From positions 1 to 8,875 of the forward strand of contig JAAXHX010000213.1 of the NCBI GenBank assembly GCA_012270635.1: 8,875 nt of DNA, read 5' to 3'. The notes below the pieces were generated by a model. That model was not told the DNA's origin, did not search any database, and saw nothing but the letters and a program-made list of their open reading frames with translations. Made by a program: the position numbers and the translations under genes. Below are positions 6,401 to 8,875 of this stretch, piece by piece. The DNA comes from Dehalococcoidia bacterium (GTDB lineage Bacteria > Chloroflexota > Dehalococcoidia > Plut-88900). Within the stretch, counting starts at the first letter, position 1. Every line of letters starts with the position of its first letter.

Positions 6401-7959
6401 ACCAAGTAGTCGGCGTTGGCTAGGGCGTCGGCCAAATGCTCGGCCTTGCTCCCGAAGACGGTCCGGCCTTCGTGGTCGGTGTACCGGATGGGGACGTCGT
6501 CGGGGTCGTAGAGCTGGAGGATGATCCGCCGGTGGGCATGGAGGCCGGGCAGGCTCTCCTCCCAATGCTCCATAGCGAGAACGGAGTCGGTGGGGATGTT
6601 TTCCCGGACGTAATCGGCGGCGCGGGTGGCGGGGTGGGGGGCGGTGTAGACGTTGGCGAAGGCGAAGGAATAGAACACGGTGGCGAAGACGATGATCCCC
6701 ACCGCTGCCACCCCACCCCCGTAGACGAGGTTGCGGCCCGGGGCAAGGGAGCGGAGCCGGATGAGCCCTTTGTCGGCCAGGTTCCCGGCCATGATGGCGA
6801 GGAAGGGGGTGACGGGCAGCAGGTAGCGAAGGAACTTCACCTCGGCGAGGCCCGTTATCAGGAAGAAGGGGAGGAACCAGGCAAGGAGCAGGATGTCGGC
6901 GCGGGTCCGCTTCAGCGCCGCCCTGACCACCGTGAACCCGAGCCCCGCCCCCATCAACGCCGCCAATGGCAGCCCGACGCCCCATATCGAGAACTGCCAG
7001 ATGTGATAGGCGAAGGGTAGGCTGTCGTCGTACTGCCGTGTGTAGGGGAAGTCGATGATGCGGCGGACCATCTGGCTCTGCTGGTAGGCGTCGGCGGCGT
7101 AGTAGGGGAGGTCGAGGATGGCGTAGGGCTGGGTCACGACGAAGGCCAGGAATCCGAAGGCAGCGGCGACCCCCAGCTTTCGGAGGGCGGACTTGAGGGC
7201 GTCGGCGGTGGGGGTGAGGGTTGTAAGTCGGGGGCCGTTTCGCAGGGCCAAAAGCCCGACCCCCACGGCGAAGCCCGCGAGCATGGGAGCAGCGCTGAAT
7301 TTGGAGGCCATGGCCAACCCGAAAAAGGTCCCGGCCAGGGCGGCGTCCCGCCTCCCCCCTCCTTCCGAGAGGCGCACGACAAAGAAGAAGGAGAGGCAGC
7401 TGAAGAAGGTGAGCATCGCCTCCGTGGTGTAGAAGTGGGCCAGCTGGATATGGAGGACGGCAAAGGCGGTGAACAGGGCGGCCAGAAGGCCGGCGCGTTC
7501 GTTGAAGAGGCGTCGGGCGATGAGGAAGACCACCAGGACTGTCCCCGTGTCGAAGAGGGCCGAGAGGACGCGCCCGATGATGGTGAGGGTGTACATGTCG
7601 GCGTCATCGACGCCGGGGACCGTGCCCACCACCCACCCCACCGCCCCGAGCAGGTAGAAGGAAAGGCTCCCGTAGTCGTAGACCCCATGCCCCGAGCCCG
7701 CGCCCGGGGGCCGGGGGACAAGGCTGCTGCGCTGGACGTCGAACAGTTCCAGCGGGGACTTGAGGGAGTCCAGGGAGAGCTGCTGGGCGGTCCAGACTAT
7801 GGACCGTTCGTCGGGGTGGAGGGAGTGACCGGAGCCGTCGTCCCAGTTGACTCCGTAGAGCCTGAGCCCGAGGGCAAAGACCAGGATGAGTATCAGGACG
7901 AGGGTGACGGGTGACGAGCGCGGGAGGGCCGGAAGCTGTAACGGGAACGGGGAAGCCAA
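3484..7959 (-). CDS. Glycosyltransferase (PMT/GT39-like) fused to DUF2298 membrane protein
   Basis: A 1491-residue polytopic membrane protein in two halves. Residues about 18-440 resemble dolichyl/undecaprenyl-phosphate sugar-protein mannosyltransferases (PMT/ArnT, GT-C fold): first membrane segment 18-38, then the HPDE acidic loop (48-51) where the family's catalytic Asp lies, [12 protein letters not shown] (94-105), [14 protein letters not shown] (173-186) and [13 protein letters not shown] (375-387). Residues about 440-685 are a largely soluble extracytoplasmic stretch. Residues about 687-1491 match DUF2298 (Chlor_Arch_YYY): [12 protein letters not shown] (836-847), [32 protein letters not shown] (980-1002), [17 protein letters not shown], and a C-terminal extracytoplasmic part with [15 protein letters not shown] and [18 protein letters not shown]. 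It probably transfers a lipid-linked sugar to an envelope acceptor. The acceptor is unknown. The start is TTG 7957-7959, the only usual start codon before the first membrane segment, 16 bp after gap; no clear Shine-Dalgarno. Odd features are an EF-hand-like loop, a CGGC pair (975-978) and a Gly/Pro-rich loop (about 889-909). Confidence 0.88.
   Translation of the reverse strand: [1491 protein letters not shown]
3919..3954 (-). other. EF-hand-like calcium-binding loop in the DUF2298 half
   Basis: Codes residues D1336-E1347 of the fused glycosyltransferase, [12 protein letters not shown]. This fits the canonical 12-residue loop DxNxNGxIxxxE, with ligands at positions 1, 3, 5 and 12, Gly at 6 and Ile at 8. 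It lies in the predicted extracytoplasmic C-terminal part. Calcium binding is inferred from the pattern only, and flanking helices are not evident. Confidence 0.5.
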
Positions 7960-7972
7960 GGCCCGGCCTTGG
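7956..7972. repeat. Perfect palindrome at the gap-glycosyltransferase junction
   Basis: CCAAGGCC, one base, GGCCTTGG: a perfect 8-1-8 inverted repeat. It covers the TTG start of the glycosyltransferase gene and ends 3 bp before the gap stop codon. As RNA it could form a 7-bp stem with a 3-nt loop. No T-run follows, so it is not a typical intrinsic terminator. It could limit translation of the downstream gene or be a protein-binding site. Confidence 0.5.
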
Positions 7973-7975
7973 GGC

Positions 7976-8875
<900 letters not shown>

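Overview
The window looks like chromosomal DNA from a high-GC bacterium, most likely a Chloroflexota lineage such as Dehalococcoidia or SAR202. The strongest clue is a 1491-residue membrane protein. It joins a dolichyl-phosphate-mannose-type glycosyltransferase half to a DUF2298 ('Chlor_Arch_YYY') half, a domain typical of Chloroflexota and archaea. The phylum is inferred from this and is not proven. The sequence does not show a clearly new defence, mobile or biosynthetic system. The most unusual parts are a decayed metalloprotease gene, the low-GC islet that holds it, and the fused glycosyltransferase.

Layout. On the minus strand, reading from 1878 down to 1, are rph (RNase PH, TTG start with a strong Shine-Dalgarno and an upstream sigma70-like promoter), a YihY/BrkB-family membrane protein, and a 39-codon ORF for a small hydrophobic, possibly lipidated peptide. 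The small ORF overlaps the end of the BrkB gene. The three look like one transcription unit.

From about 1880 to 3480 the sequence is clearly poorer in GC and its genes are on the plus strand. A candidate TATAAT box is followed by a matrixin-like secreted zinc protease gene (signal peptide, HExxHxxGxxH site, Met-turn). This gene is broken by two in-frame stops and one frameshift, so it is a pseudogene unless there are sequencing errors. It is followed by an intact gene for an unrecognised exported, probable lipoprotein of 235 residues. The lipoprotein gene ends 31 bp from the convergent end of the glycosyltransferase gene.

From 8875 down to 3484 on the minus strand lie gap (glyceraldehyde-3-phosphate dehydrogenase, cut by the window edge and lacking about its first 35-40 residues) and, 16 bp after its stop, the GT-DUF2298 gene. 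A perfect 8-1-8 palindrome fills most of that junction and covers the TTG start of the large gene.

The housekeeping genes (RNA 3'-end processing, glycolysis) sit beside envelope genes (BrkB, glycosyltransferase, lipoprotein). No tRNA, rRNA, CRISPR, transposase or integrase was seen.
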